This document shows positions 1 through 9,270 of a stretch of DNA of 64,000 bases, piece by piece; the stretch's first letter is position 1, and each line of letters begins with the position of its first letter. Where the stretch lies: positions 2,367,531 to 2,431,530 of the forward strand of contig NZ_CP121472.1 in assembly GCF_036208045.1 (NCBI RefSeq), written 5' to 3'. Under the pieces are notes generated by a model that saw only the letters and a list, made by a program, of their open reading frames with translations, had not been told where the DNA came from and did no database searches. The stretch comes from Thiorhodovibrio winogradskyi. GTDB lineage: Bacteria > Pseudomonadota > Gammaproteobacteria > Chromatiales > Chromatiaceae. The translations under genes and the position numbers were made by a program.

Positions 1-142
1 CGTTCCCGCTCAAGGAGCCCAAGGCGGCGCCGGCGGCGGCACCCATCATGGCGCCGCTACCGGCGCGACTGGTGGTGGTTTCACCGCAGGCTGTGAGTGC
101 CAGCGTGGAGACAAGGAGGATGGCCAGATGGCTGGGTTTCAT
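1..142 (-). CDS. Glycine-zipper lipoprotein, N-terminal part (cut by window edge)
   Basis: Reading leftward from the ATG whose complement lies at 140-142, the protein begins MKPSHLAILLVSTLALTACG. This is a short signal peptide with a lipobox (LTAC), so the mature protein should carry a lipid on Cys19 and sit in the outer membrane. The next visible residues are rich in Gly, Ala and Ser (GSGAMMGAAAGAALG), the pattern of glycine-zipper proteins that insert in the outer membrane. A purine-rich GAGAGG lies about nine bases ahead of the start. Only 47 codons are in the window, so the C-terminal domain is unknown; YMGG-like or OmpA-like glycine-zipper families are possible. Confidence 0.7.
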   Translation of the reverse strand, partial: MKPSHLAILLVSTLALTACGETTTSRAGSGAMMGAAAGAALGSLSGN

Positions 143-198
143 GTCGAATTGCCTCTCTAGGAGATTCAATACAGGGGAGGATGCTCGGTTGAGCACAA

Positions 199-609
199 TC
201 ATGGGCAGGGATAGGCCGCGGCCAGGGAGCGAACCAGTCCAATAACAGGCAACTCACTCATGAGTTCCTTGTTGGCTTTGTTTGTTTTAGCCCAGCTCAA
301 AAAGGCAACGCGGCCATCCTCAATGCTAGTGCCGTTCGGGAAGCAGGCGAGTCGTTTGAGATTCTTCCGATCCGAGACCGCGTCGTGATATTGCACGGTC
401 GCCTCAATGAAACCGGTACAGCCCAATTGCGCGGCACTGGAATTTGGCGCGGAACAAACGGCAATCAGGTCATCCGTGGTTTCAAAACGGAGGTCGTCGT
501 TGTCGACGGCCAGCGCCGGCGTCGCAATTGGCAGAGTCAGGAAAAGAAGGACACCAACGAGCGAAAGAGTGGCGGAAATAGGGAGGGAAATCAGTTTTTT
601 GCATTCCAT
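199..609 (-). CDS. Secreted Rap1a/Tai-family-like protein
   Basis: 136 residues with a clear Sec signal peptide (hydrophobic stretch about residues 12-33, cleavage near ALA-VD). The mature part carries spaced cysteines, including LGCTGFIEA and ACFPNG, and an acidic N-terminal segment. This spacing resembles Rap1a/Tai proteins, small periplasmic proteins first described as immunity proteins to type VI secretion amidase effectors. The family also contains many members with no neighbouring effector, and none is seen here, so an immunity role is not supported by context. It follows the lipoprotein start at 142 in the same orientation, with a 56-base gap. Confidence 0.6.
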   Translation of the reverse strand: MECKKLISLPISATLSLVGVLLFLTLPIATPALAVDNDDLRFETTDDLIAVCSAPNSSAAQLGCTGFIEATVQYHDAVSDRKNLKRLACFPNGTSIEDGRVAFLSWAKTNKANKELMSELPVIGLVRSLAAAYPCP

Positions 610-1258
610 CAGGATTCAAGCCTCTAGTTGACAAGCGCGTCTGAGTCGCTTGCGGCCAGCGGTTCAACTCGAGAACGCGGGTCGGTGCTTGACGCGTCGC
701 GCTAAGGTACTCAACGCCAAATGCCGCGGCAAGCCGTCAAAGTCGCTTGGATATTGTACCCGGCGAATCACCGCGAGCCCTCTGGGTTTTCCTCAAGTAA
801 CTGAAATGCAGAATAAATAGTCCCGTTTGCGGCATCGCCGGCCCGACTCACTAGCCACATAAAAGATCAGGAGAGCAGATCCAACCCAGTGTGTCCAGCG
901 CGCTTAAGTCAATGAATTTATGAAAAAAACGAGCCTCATCTGGTTGGATAGTGAACCATGGCGCGGCGATTGTTAGCCGAGATGCCAGAAATCTAAGCAT
1001 TGCCACCACCCGACTTTCGGCTGGTGGTGCCATGACCAGGGGCCAAGGTTTTTCGACTCAAGGACTTGCCGCTGCGCGGCGGCCATCCGGCCAGTCCGCG
1101 ACGGACGTCCGCGGGGTTGATCAGGGCTTTGCGAATGACGAGGCGAGTCGCGTACAGTGAGGGACATTGCCCTTGATCATCCGCCGATAATGCATTGATC
1201 CGCCACAAATCGATCCACTCCAAGGCGACCAATTGCGAGCAACTCCCGATTCACTCCA
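610..1258. other. Intergenic stretch, no gene recognised
   Basis: About 650 bases between the secreted protein and the symporter. Several short overlapping open frames exist on both strands but none has a convincing start, codon pattern or recognisable motif. The part at 780-960 is comparatively AT-rich and could hold the promoters of the flanking divergent genes. Confidence 0.5.
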
Positions 1259-2580
1259 ATGACCAATTCCAAGCCGGAATCGCGCCGGTCCATGTCCGTT
1301 GCCACGCAGGTCTTTATCGGTTTGGGGGGCGGCCTGCTGACAGGCCTGTTCTTTGGCGAGCACGCCGCTTTCCTGCGCATCGGTGGTGACGTATTTATCG
1401 CTGCCCTGCAAATCACCGTCATCCCCTACGTGCTAGTGGCGCTGATTACCTCGCTCGGCCGGCTGGATCTGAGCGACGCCAAGAATCTCGTACTCAGGGC
1501 TGGCAGCGTCTTGCTGCTGCTCTGGGCCATCGGGCTGTTCGTTGTCTTTCTCGCGCCGCTATCCTTCCCGGATTGGCCTTCCGCCTCCTTTTTTAGCACC
1601 AGCCAGATCCAGGATCAGCCGCCGGTGGATTTTCTGCGGCTGTATATTCCGTCGAACATCTTCTACTCGTTGTCCAACGCCGTCGTGCCGGCAGTGGTGG
1701 TCTCTAGTATCCTGCTGGGCGTGGCCTTAATCCAGGTGCAAGGGAAAGATCGGCTGATCGATGTCCTGACCACGCTGGGAGTCGCCCTGATGCGTGTCAC
1801 GGGCTATATCGGTCGGCTTGCGCCCTACGGCGTGTTTGCGATCACGGCTGCCGCGGCCGGCACCATCGACATGGCCCAGCTTGCGCGACTGCAGGTCTAT
1901 GTCGTGCTGCACTCGTCCATTGCCTTGCTTCTCAGCTTGTGGGTTTTGCCTGGACTCGTCGCATTGCTGACGCCTTTACGTCATGGGGATGTGTTGCGCG
2001 CCTTTCGCGGCCCCCTTGTTACGGCCTTTGCCACCGCGAACCTGCTGATCGTGCTTCCGGTGCCGCGGATGGCAAGCGACTGCTTGCCGAGGCGGACCCC
2101 GAGACCAGCAGCCCCGATCCCGAGGCCAAATCAGCCATTGACATCCTGGTGCCAGCGGCATTCCCCTTCCCGAATCTTGGCCTGATCATGGCCCTTCTGT
2201 TTGTGCTCTTTGGCGGATGGTTCATTGGCGCTGGAGTCGATGTCGCGGATTATCCGATGATCGCTGGCGTTGGCCTTGCGAGCCTGTTCGGCGGCACCGT
2301 TCTGGCCCTGCCCTTACTATTTGAGATGCTGCGGATGCCGGCCGACCTGTTCCAGGTTTTTGTGACCTTGGATGTCATCGCCGCTCGTTTCGGCACCCTC
2401 GCCGCTGGCATGCACATTATCGCGCTTGCCATGATCGGTTCCTACGCCATGCAGGGCCGCGTGCGCGTCAATCCCAGACGGCTGCTGGCCTTTTTTGGGA
2501 TCACGATGCTTGGCGAGATTGAGTCGACGCAGCCGCCGCGGTGGTCTATCGCCAGGGATCTGCTAGGCTGGTTCGATTGA
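1259..2580 (+). pseudogene. Cation:dicarboxylate symporter, interrupted by a frameshift
   Basis: Two overlapping frames together encode one membrane protein of the DAACS (sodium/proton:dicarboxylate symporter) family. The first frame (1259 to about 2070) gives the N-terminal membrane segments, with family-like stretches such as QITVIPYVLVALITSLG. The second frame (about 2070 to 2580) gives the rest, including DILVPAAFPFPNLG and the LFGGTVLALPLLFEMLRMP segment. The switch lies near 2065-2090, around a GTGCCGCGG run, and needs a one-base correction. The C-terminus (after RLLAFFGITMLG) runs into unrelated residues, so the end may be truncated as well. A sequencing error cannot be excluded. If intact it would import C4-dicarboxylates or similar acids. 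Confidence 0.65.
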
Positions 2581-2597
2581 AACACAAGAGGTCAATC

Positions 2598-4094
2598 GTG
2601 AAGCGTTTTGGCACAAGTCTGATCGGGGGTCTCGGTTTCGCCCTGTTGGGCGCGGTGCTGACAGTCATCGGTGGCTATGTGCTCTGGGCGCGCGCGCAGC
2701 CGCCTCTTCAGTTATGGCACCAGGTTAGTCTCGAGGAGGAATTCACGGCGGCAAAGGCAGCGCGGATTGCCACCCTCGACGATTACCTGGCCCTGGAGAC
2801 GCGTGTCTATGACGAGCTGAATGCAAAAATCTACGCGAAGACCCCAACCGGCCCCATGCAACGGCTGAATCGCTTCAGCCCTGGCAGTGCGGCTGACCCC
2901 AGGGAACGTCGTCCAAACTGGAATCGCACCTTCGAACTGGTCCCCGAGGATCCTGTGGGGGGTGTGTTATTGCTCCATGGCATGTCCGATGGCCCTTACA
3001 GCCTGCGCGTGCTTGGCGAGGCACTCCATGCCAAAGGTTATCGCGTGCTTGGACTGCGCATGCCAGGGCACGGCACCGCGCCGGCTGGTCTGTTGACTGT
3101 GACCTGGGAGGACATGGCCGCCGCCACCCGTCTTGGCACCCGCCACCTTGAGCATGTACTGGATGGCAAGCCGCTCCATGTCATGGGGTATTCAACAGGC
3201 GCCGCGCTCGCGCTCGACTACACGCTCGACGCCATGGAAGACATGACGCGGGCGGCGACCGAGGAGGTGACGCTTGCCGTGCCCGCGAGTCTGGTGCTCG
3301 TCTCTCCGGCCATCGGCATCACGCCGCTGGCCAAGCTGACGCGGTTATTCGACCTGATGGGCCGGTTGCCAGGCCTTGGCCAACTGGCCTGGACCAGCCT
3401 GGTGCCGGAGTTCGATCCCTTCAATTACAACGCCTTCACCGCCAACGCGAGTCTTCAGGTCCATCGCATGACTCGCGCGAACGCGGCGCGGATCAGGCGC
3501 CTGTCGGCCGCGGCGCCGATCGAGGGCTTTCCGGCGACCCTGGTGCTCTTGACGGTCGTCGACGCCACGGTATCGCCGCAGGCCGCGGTCGACCATCTGT
3601 TGCGGCACCTGGCGCCGGACACGCACGAGCTGCTTCTCTACGATATCAACCGTCAAGCGCTGAAAGCGCCCTTGCTCGTCGCCAACACAGCGGCGCTCAG
3701 CGAGCAGCTTCTGGCTGACGAAACCTTGCCCTTTACCCTCACCCTGGTCGCCAACAGGTCCGATGCCAGTCGGCGGGTGATGCTGTATCAAAAGCCGCCT
3801 TTCACCGCCTCGGCCGCGCCCGGTAAGTCGCTGGATGCGGCCTGGCCGGAGGATACCCTCTCGCTGTCTCATGTCGATCTGCCGTTTCCTCCGGATGACC
3901 CGCTCTATGGCCGCGATCCCCCGCAAAGGCCAGGGCAGGTCTTCTTGGGGCAACTCGCGATTCGCGGCGAGCGCGGCGTGCTAAAAGTCCCGGCGCAGTG
4001 GTTGTTGCGCTTGCGGCACAATCCTTTTTATTCTTACCAGCGTGAGCGCGTGCTGAATTGGGTTGACCGGGGTAATGTGAGGGGTGAGGGGTGA
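2598..4094 (+). CDS. Alpha/beta hydrolase with N-terminal membrane anchor
   Basis: 498 residues from the GTG at 2598, chosen because AAGAGG lies six bases upstream; a longer start at 2541 would overlap the symporter. An N-terminal hydrophobic segment (about residues 8-30) suggests membrane anchoring. The hydrolase core shows the oxyanion-region motif LLLHGMSDGPYSLR, then GLRMPGHG, and the nucleophile elbow GYSTG with Ser near residue 198. This is the layout of serine-hydrolase lysophospholipase/S33-like enzymes. The substrate is unknown. The family core is about 280 residues, so the extra C-terminal region of about 120 residues is unexplained. The stop codon lies inside a GTGAGGG heptamer repeat. 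Confidence 0.8.
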   Translation: MKRFGTSLIGGLGFALLGAVLTVIGGYVLWARAQPPLQLWHQVSLEEEFTAAKAARIATLDDYLALETRVYDELNAKIYAKTPTGPMQRLNRFSPGSAADPRERRPNWNRTFELVPEDPVGGVLLLHGMSDGPYSLRVLGEALHAKGYRVLGLRMPGHGTAPAGLLTVTWEDMAAATRLGTRHLEHVLDGKPLHVMGYSTGAALALDYTLDAMEDMTRAATEEVTLAVPASLVLVSPAIGITPLAKLTRLFDLMGRLPGLGQLAWTSLVPEFDPFNYNAFTANASLQVHRMTRANAARIRRLSAAAPIEGFPATLVLLTVVDATVSPQAAVDHLLRHLAPDTHELLLYDINRQALKAPLLVANTAALSEQLLADETLPFTLTLVANRSDASRRVMLYQKPPFTASAAPGKSLDAAWPEDTLSLSHVDLPFPPDDPLYGRDPPQRPGQVFLGQLAIRGERGVLKVPAQWLLRLRHNPFYSYQRERVLNWVDRGNVRGEG

Positions 4095-4104
4095 GGGGTG
4101 AGGG
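4077..4104. repeat. Heptamer tandem repeat, four copies of GTGAGGG
   Basis: Four perfect direct copies of GTGAGGG overlap the last codons and stop codon of the hydrolase. The unit is not a multiple of three, so copy-number change would alter only the last residues. Confidence 0.85.
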
Positions 4105-4109
4105 CTTTG

Positions 4110-4160
4110 CTCGTTCCCACGCTCCTAGCGTGGGAATGCAGAGCGGCCGCTTCTGCGGCC
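4110..4160. repeat. REP-like palindromic repeat, copy 1
   Basis: Two adjacent palindromes: TTCCCACGCTCC / GCGTGGGAA followed by GCGGCCGC / GCGGCC. A near-identical unit occurs at 40015-40064. Both lie just downstream of genes, a usual place for REP-type repeats. Confidence 0.8.
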
Positions 4161-4221
4161 CGGTGAAAAAGGTTAGCGCAAGGCGAAACTGATTTTTCTA
4201 TTGTTTTTTAGGGTAAGGCCG

Positions 4222-4686
4222 ATGTTGAACCAGATTAAGACCTTCTTTCGCGAACACTTGACGCCGGGCGCGGATGAAACAGCCGCCGCTGAGCAGCATC
4301 GGCTGCAGCTCGCTGTTGCCGCGCTGCTGCTGGAAATGACCCAGATGGACGGCGAGGTCCGACCGGAGCAATGCGCGCGCGTTCAGTCGGCCATCAGTGA
4401 GCACTTTGGTTTAAGTCAGGATGAAACCCGCTCGCTTGTCGAGTTGGCCGAGGCCGAACGCAATGATGCCACCGATTATTTCCAGTTCACCTCTTTGATC
4501 AACGCGGCTTATGCCGCCGAGCAAAAAGAACGGATTATTGAGCAGTTATGGGCGGTGGCGCTAGCCGATGACGCGCTGCATCGCTACGAAGAACACCTTG
4601 TTCGCAAGATCGCGCTGCTTCTGCATGTTCCCCACCCAGCCTTTATCGCGGCCAAGCACCGTATCAGCGGCGGCAGCGGCGCCTGA
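4222..4686 (+). CDS. TerB-like (tellurite resistance B family) protein
   Basis: 154 residues from the ATG at 4222, with a TAAGG just upstream. The protein is entirely helical-looking and soluble. It shows the TerB-type pattern LLLEMTQMDGEV (helix then acidic metal-binding turn) and the second half-repeat LWAVALADDALHRYEEHLVRKIALLL. TerB-like proteins bind divalent metal through such acidic turns and occur in tellurite/stress systems, but stand-alone copies like this have no established role. No other ter genes are nearby. The REP-like repeat separates it from the hydrolase, so it is probably transcribed alone. Confidence 0.8.
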   Translation: MLNQIKTFFREHLTPGADETAAAEQHRLQLAVAALLLEMTQMDGEVRPEQCARVQSAISEHFGLSQDETRSLVELAEAERNDATDYFQFTSLINAAYAAEQKERIIEQLWAVALADDALHRYEEHLVRKIALLLHVPHPAFIAAKHRISGGSGA

Positions 4687-4798
4687 CCAGAGCCTGTTGT
4701 CGGTGGCACTCTACCCGCTCGATGCCATTGCCCAATGCTATGCCAAAGGCACACGCGAATTGTCATCCAACGCCATCAACTCGATAAGAGCGCTCTCA

Positions 4799-5326
4799 AT
4801 GAAACATTGCAATATCGTCATCGCTCCCGCGTGCGACACCCCGTTGCGCGCTTTCTTCACACTTTCCGCGTGCGTCGCCTTGCTGGGTTGCGCCGCGGCG
4901 CCCGACTCCGGCGGCACGCCTGGCGATGGAGTTGCCGAGAGCCAGGCTCGCATTGTGCGGCAGATGGACCGGCCCTTGCAGCCCGCGAGCCAGGCGGGCG
5001 GTCCGCGGCAGTTTTCAGGGTCCTTTGGACGCGGCTCCTTAAATACAACCGGGAATGCAACCGGGGAGTGGCAGGTGCGCGCGGAAGTGACGCACGGAAG
5101 GCTGCGCTGCGCGACCTATGCGCTCGGGGTGCGTTTCGGTGTCGGCAATGCCAGTTGCTCGGAGGTTGACTGGAAAAGCCGCATGGAGTGGAGCGATGGA
5201 CGCCAACAATGCAACAGCGCGACCTTGGTTCATTCCGCGACGGGCCGTCTGGATTCCAGGCGCCGGGATCTGAGCGCATTGAATTGCGTTCAGGTATCGG
5301 TGGGTTGTCGTGGCACCTGCGGATAA
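4799..5326 (+). CDS. Putative lipoprotein, function unknown
   Basis: 175 residues from the ATG at 4799. The N-terminal hydrophobic segment ends in a lipobox-like ALLGC (Cys near residue 31), suggesting a lipid-anchored periplasmic protein; the pre-lipobox part is longer than usual, so a downstream start is possible. The mature part is low complexity until about residue 90. It then has a compact C-terminal domain with paired cysteines (RLRCATY, NASCSEV, RQQCNSA, LNCVQVSVGCRGTCG) that could form disulfides. No family is recognised. Confidence 0.55.
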   Translation: MKHCNIVIAPACDTPLRAFFTLSACVALLGCAAAPDSGGTPGDGVAESQARIVRQMDRPLQPASQAGGPRQFSGSFGRGSLNTTGNATGEWQVRAEVTHGRLRCATYALGVRFGVGNASCSEVDWKSRMEWSDGRQQCNSATLVHSATGRLDSRRRDLSALNCVQVSVGCRGTCG

Positions 5327-5385
5327 GGGGGGCGCTGGGCAATCCTCTGACAGCCTGAACCAGCAGCGCCTGCTCGACAGATCGA

Positions 5386-6648
5386 TCAGGCAAAGGTCCG
5401 CAGGAAAAACGGAATAATCAGCGCGTTGGCAAGATCAATAAAAAAGGCGGACACCAGCGGCACGATGATGAAGGCGCGGTGAGAGGCCCCGTAACGCTGG
5501 GTCACCGTGGCCATGTTGGCCATCGCCGTCGGTGTCGAGCCCAGGGTGACGCCGCCAAAGCCCGCGGCCACCACGGCGGCGTCGTAGTCGCGCCCGAGCA
5601 GGGGGAAGAGCACCAGGATGGTCACCACCACGGCCAGCGCGAACTGCGCGGCCAGGATAGTGAAAATGGGCGCTGCTAGATCGATCAGCGTCCACAGTTG
5701 CATACTCATCAGCGACATGGCCAGAAAGGTGCCGAGCGCAACGTCCGCGATTAGCGCGATCGCCGGGGTGCGCGTCGGCCACCCGATGCCGAGCGCGCGA
5801 TACAGCCGCGTCGGCACCAGATTAGTCAGCAGGATACCGGCGAACAGGCAGGTCACGAATAGCGGCAGCTTGAGCCCGAACTCCCCGATAATGCCATTGA
5901 GCACATAGCCAAGAATAATCGCGACATGAATGGCCAGCATGGCGGCGAGGAAGTCCATGTGGGTGACGCCAGCGGCCTGCTGTTGCTCGGAAAGACCGAT
6001 TTCCTGAATGTCATCGCGACTGTATTTCTGCTCGTTCTCGCCCGCTTGGGCTGGGGACGGTGTGAGTCCATGGCGCGTGATCAGAAAGCGCGCGATTGGA
6101 CCGCCCATCAGACTCGCCAGAATCAGGCCGAAGGTGGCGCTGGCGATACCAATCTCCATGGCATTGGCGATGCCCTGTTGTTCGGCGATGGTCGGCGCCC
6201 ACGCAATGGTGGTGCCATGACCGCCAATCAATGACACGGTGCCGCCCACCACCCCGACCGCTGCCGGTAGGTCGAACAGCCCCGCGACAGCGATGCCGGT
6301 CAGGTTTTGCGCGAACATAAAGCCAAGGGTGATCAGCAGAAGTATCACGAAGGGCCGACCGCCAGCGAGCAGATCGGCTGCCCGTGCATTAATGCCAATG
6401 GTGGTGAAGAAGTAGACAAGTAGCACATCGCGAGCGCGCAGCTCGAGTTCCACGACGAGGCCGAAGATCAGGTAAAACAAGGCAAAGAGCACGGAGAACA
6501 GCAGACCGCCGGTTACCGGGTCCGGGATGCTCAGATCCTGAAACAGGCGCACGCGGCTGTTGATGCGCTTGCCGACGAAGAGCACCAAAATGCCAATGGT
6601 GACCGCGAGGAAAGAATCGATGCGCAGCAGCCCGTCTTGCATGTCCAT
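5386..6648 (-). CDS. gltS: Sodium/glutamate symporter
   Basis: 420 residues, about the family's usual length of about 400. It has two inverted repeats of hydrophobic segments and the family signatures SIPDPVTGGLLFSV in the first half, GGTVSLIGGHGTTIAW near the middle, and GFGGVTLGSTPTAMANM in the second half. The paired GG-rich re-entrant loops are typical of ESS-family carriers. GltS imports glutamate with sodium across the inner membrane. The gene stands alone between the lipoprotein (convergent) and a small membrane protein in the same direction. Confidence 0.9.
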   Translation of the reverse strand: MDMQDGLLRIDSFLAVTIGILVLFVGKRINSRVRLFQDLSIPDPVTGGLLFSVLFALFYLIFGLVVELELRARDVLLVYFFTTIGINARAADLLAGGRPFVILLLITLGFMFAQNLTGIAVAGLFDLPAAVGVVGGTVSLIGGHGTTIAWAPTIAEQQGIANAMEIGIASATFGLILASLMGGPIARFLITRHGLTPSPAQAGENEQKYSRDDIQEIGLSEQQQAAGVTHMDFLAAMLAIHVAIILGYVLNGIIGEFGLKLPLFVTCLFAGILLTNLVPTRLYRALGIGWPTRTPAIALIADVALGTFLAMSLMSMQLWTLIDLAAPIFTILAAQFALAVVVTILVLFPLLGRDYDAAVVAAGFGGVTLGSTPTAMANMATVTQRYGASHRAFIIVPLVSAFFIDLANALIIPFFLRTFA

Positions 6649-6741
6649 GTTTCACGTCTCGCGAAGCTGTTCGGCGACCTGTCTTTCCCGGCCAGTCTTT
6701 ACTTGGCCAGTCTTTCCCGGCCAATTTTTCTTAGCCTGTTG

Positions 6742-7143
6742 TTACCAATAGGTCTTCAGCAAGTAGATCCAGAGGGCGATCAAGCCGAAGGAGACGATGA
6801 GTTGTGGCCACATCACCTTCAGGAACCCCTGCTCCTTGATGAGGCGTTGCTTTTTGACATAGGCCTCGTGCTGGTCCCGCTGGAGATCCAGAAGCCACTT
6901 GTCACCAGCGACGGCAATGTCCTCGCCTTCGACATGCAAGAACACGGTTGCCTTGGACGTGGCGACCCAGAAGATGAGGTAGAGCAGTCCGCCGAATAGA
7001 GGGAAGAGAAAAATCACGATCAGGAATAGCCACCAGGCGAAGGGACGGCGTCCCGTCAGGGAGGCGGTGGTCTCCGTGGTGGTCACGGGCTCCCAGCCAT
7101 TGGCGACAAGCTCCGCGACGCGCTGACTTAAGTTCGATTTCAT
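6742..7143 (-). CDS. Small membrane protein with two transmembrane segments
   Basis: 133 residues from the start at 7143, chosen because a GGGAGA lies eight bases ahead; a longer frame to 7320 lacks a good ribosome site. The N-terminal 30 residues are soluble. A double hydrophobic stretch follows (about 35-62, FAWWLFLIVIFLFPLFGGLL), then a charged segment of about 40 residues with many Lys/Glu, then a last helix (about 110-128). No family is recognised. It lies 93 bases upstream of gltS in the same direction. Confidence 0.65.
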   Translation of the reverse strand: MKSNLSQRVAELVANGWEPVTTTETTASLTGRRPFAWWLFLIVIFLFPLFGGLLYLIFWVATSKATVFLHVEGEDIAVAGDKWLLDLQRDQHEAYVKKQRLIKEQGFLKVMWPQLIVSFGLIALWIYLLKTYW

Positions 7144-7749
7144 GCTGATGTCTCCCGGATTGGCGTGGGTATGAGGCACTTCGGTGTATTGAATGGCCGC
7201 TGCAGGTAAGTTTCCGAAAAAGGATCGGTTGGCTGATCGGGCGAATTTATTCCCCCCGTGATTCTTTCGGCGCACCCAGGCGGGATGCTGATCCAAGATA
7301 GCCTTAACCGGTTCCACCATCAGGCTGAAGCGGGCAGGATCAATGATTTCGATCCCCCTCGCAAGTACCCCAGGGCAGCCATCCCAAGTCGACTCGCTAC
7401 AGCCCCTGTAGCACGAGTAGAGAAGCCTTTGGCGTCAACTCATTCAAGTTACATTCGTATAATAGTGTTCTAAAATAACAAATTCTCGACCATCATTATG
7501 GTTTTGAATGCATAAAAGGCAATTTAAATAAACAAGGAGTGACCTTTCATTCTTGCTGCCGCCTGCCCAGGTCGCGCCAAGGCGCCTGTCCATGCCCTGA
7601 TTTCGCGCACAGTCAAAAGCTCTTGCTGCTCAGAAATCGTGCGGGAAAAGCTCAGTCCGGCGGTTCAGGCCGACTATGGCGATGGGCTTCTCGCTGATAC
7701 CATGCCGGTGTCCCTAGCCCTCCTGTCATCCATCATTGGAGAGTCGCCC
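7144..7749. other. Intergenic region with an AT-rich promoter-like segment
   Basis: About 600 bases between divergent genes. The part at 7440-7545 is strongly AT-rich compared with its surroundings and contains TATAAT-like strings (for example CGTATAATAGTG), consistent with promoters. No gene was supported. Confidence 0.5.
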
Positions 7750-8346
7750 ATGGCTGTCGCACCCTGGCCTCCGAAGAACCCCGCGCAACTTGGCGCGACC
7801 TTTAAAAAAATCGGCTGGATCGGTTTTATCACCCAGTTGGTTTTGCTCGCTATCCCGCTGATGCTCGCACTCTACATGGTCCTCGGGTTCTCGCCCGAGT
7901 CCCCTGCTCGCAAGGGCATCGATCTCAGCAACTATCTGTCCTATGGCAGCCTGATCGTCACCATTTTCACCGCGGTTTGGTTCTTCCGCTACCCGCGGTT
8001 GGGCCGGCGCATTGCCGCTTCGGATCCTGCTCTCAGTGGTGGTGGGGTACTCAAGACCATCTGGATTGGCGTCTGGGCGAGTGCTATTGGTATCGTCTTT
8101 TCCATGCTGTTGCTGTTCGGGTCGGCTGGGCGCATGCTTTTCGTCATGCTCGCCAATCCGCAGACGGGTCTTAACATCTCCCCGCAAATCGGCACCAATC
8201 CCGGTCAGTTCATCTCCGCGCTGGATGGCATTAGTCTGATCTCTTTGCTGATCCTGCTGACCGCCGAGCTGGTGGTGCTCGGGCTGTCAATGTGGCTGCT
8301 CTACCGCACGGCTACGCCACAGACGAAATCGGCCACACAGCTGTAA
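7750..8346 (+). CDS. DUF3611-family membrane protein
   Basis: 198 residues from the ATG at 7750, with GGAGAG six bases upstream; the frame is open further upstream but without a ribosome site. It has four hydrophobic segments (about 23-45, 65-82, 103-125, 160-182). The order AFKKIGWIGF-type start, then FFRYPRLGRRI, then a long third segment resembles DUF3611 proteins, which I know mainly from cyanobacteria, plastids and phototrophic proteobacteria. Their role is unknown. It is followed 58 bases later by mrpE. Confidence 0.65.
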   Translation: MAVAPWPPKNPAQLGATFKKIGWIGFITQLVLLAIPLMLALYMVLGFSPESPARKGIDLSNYLSYGSLIVTIFTAVWFFRYPRLGRRIAASDPALSGGGVLKTIWIGVWASAIGIVFSMLLLFGSAGRMLFVMLANPQTGLNISPQIGTNPGQFISALDGISLISLLILLTAELVVLGLSMWLLYRTATPQTKSATQL

Positions 8347-8404
8347 GAGACAGAGGCGTGACATCACGGGCGTTCGCACCGCGTTAGCGGCCGATGGTGT
8401 CCCA

Positions 8405-8935
8405 GTGACCGCGCGTCCGTTGGTTCCCTTTGTCGCGCGGTCGGCATTGTTCTTCGCCTTCTGGCTCTTGCTGTTGGAGCCAGATGCCTTTTCGCTGGCG
8501 GCAATGGGGGTTGATTGGGTCCTCGGCTTGGCCGCCGCAATCGCCGCTACGCTGCTTAGTCTAAGGTTGCTCCCACCCGGGCCTGGCACTGTGCGACCCT
8601 GGCCGTTGCTCAAGTACGTCAGGCGGTTCATGACGCAATCCTTTGTTGGCGGGGTCGATGTTGCATGTCGCGCGCTTGATCCTCGTTCAGTGTCGCAACC
8701 CGGGCTCATCTCGCACCGCACGCGCTTGCGCCCTGGTCCGCGCCGAACCTTGTTTGGCGCACTGACCAGCCAGATTCCGGGCAGCGTCGCCCTTGGCTCG
8801 GATCAGCCCGACGAGATGCTCTATCACTGCCTCGATCCCAGTCCATCCGCCGCGCGGGATCTCGTCGAGAATGAGGCGCTGTTTCTGGCGATCCGCGCCA
8901 CGGACCACGCCGAACAACAGGAGTCCTGCCCATGA
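8405..8935 (+). CDS. mrpE: Mrp-type Na+/H+ antiporter subunit E
   Basis: 176 residues starting at GTG 8405. Two N-terminal hydrophobic segments are followed by the soluble domain typical of MrpE/MnhE, including LKYVRRFMTQSFVGGVDVA and TLFGALTSQIPGSVAL. MrpE is an accessory membrane subunit of the multi-subunit cation/proton antiporter. The stop overlaps the start of mrpF by four bases (ATGA), so the two are probably translationally coupled. The large A, B, C and D subunits that carry ions are absent on both sides. Confidence 0.85.
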   Translation: MTARPLVPFVARSALFFAFWLLLLEPDAFSLAAMGVDWVLGLAAAIAATLLSLRLLPPGPGTVRPWPLLKYVRRFMTQSFVGGVDVACRALDPRSVSQPGLISHRTRLRPGPRRTLFGALTSQIPGSVALGSDQPDEMLYHCLDPSPSAARDLVENEALFLAIRATDHAEQQESCP

Positions 8936-9270
8936 GCGGTTTTTTATCCCTGGCCGGTCTCTTCATTCTCCTGACGGTGCTGCTTGGCCTGGTTCGCATC
9001 CTGCGTGGACCTGGCGATGACCAACGGCTGATGGCTGTTCAGTTGCTCGGCAGCGGCGGCTTGGCCGCGCTCTTGCTCTTGGGTAGCGTCATTGATCTGA
9101 CCGGCGCGACCGATCTCGCGCTCTTGTTGGCGTTGCTGGCCGCCTTTGCCGCGGTGGCCTTGGTTGCCGGGCTGGGTGCGGGTTCCGCGAGTCTCGGTGA
9201 TCAGGGGCAGGGATCGGCGCCGGGCGCGCCTGGCCGAAGCCCTCCACCCGCGAGACACACATGGCCCTAA
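8932..9270 (+). CDS. mrpF: Mrp-type antiporter subunit F
   Basis: 112 residues with three hydrophobic segments (about 5-22, 35-53, 60-80) and the family motif VRILRGPGDDQRLMAVQLLG. The last 25 residues are Gly/Pro/Ser-rich and unlike the family, although usual MrpF length is about 90. It overlaps mrpE by four bases and mrpG by ten. Confidence 0.85.
   Translation: MSGFLSLAGLFILLTVLLGLVRILRGPGDDQRLMAVQLLGSGGLAALLLLGSVIDLTGATDLALLLALLAAFAAVALVAGLGAGSASLGDQGQGSAPGAPGRSPPPARHTWP

Noticed and set aside
1000-1250. Possible transposase fragment on the minus strand
   Set aside because: The short frames (for example with DVRRGLAGWPPRSGKSL) match no motif I can name, so no feature was called.
2541-2597. 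Upstream start for the alpha/beta hydrolase
   Set aside because: It overlaps the symporter frame and lacks a ribosome site; GTG 2598 has AAGAGG at good spacing.
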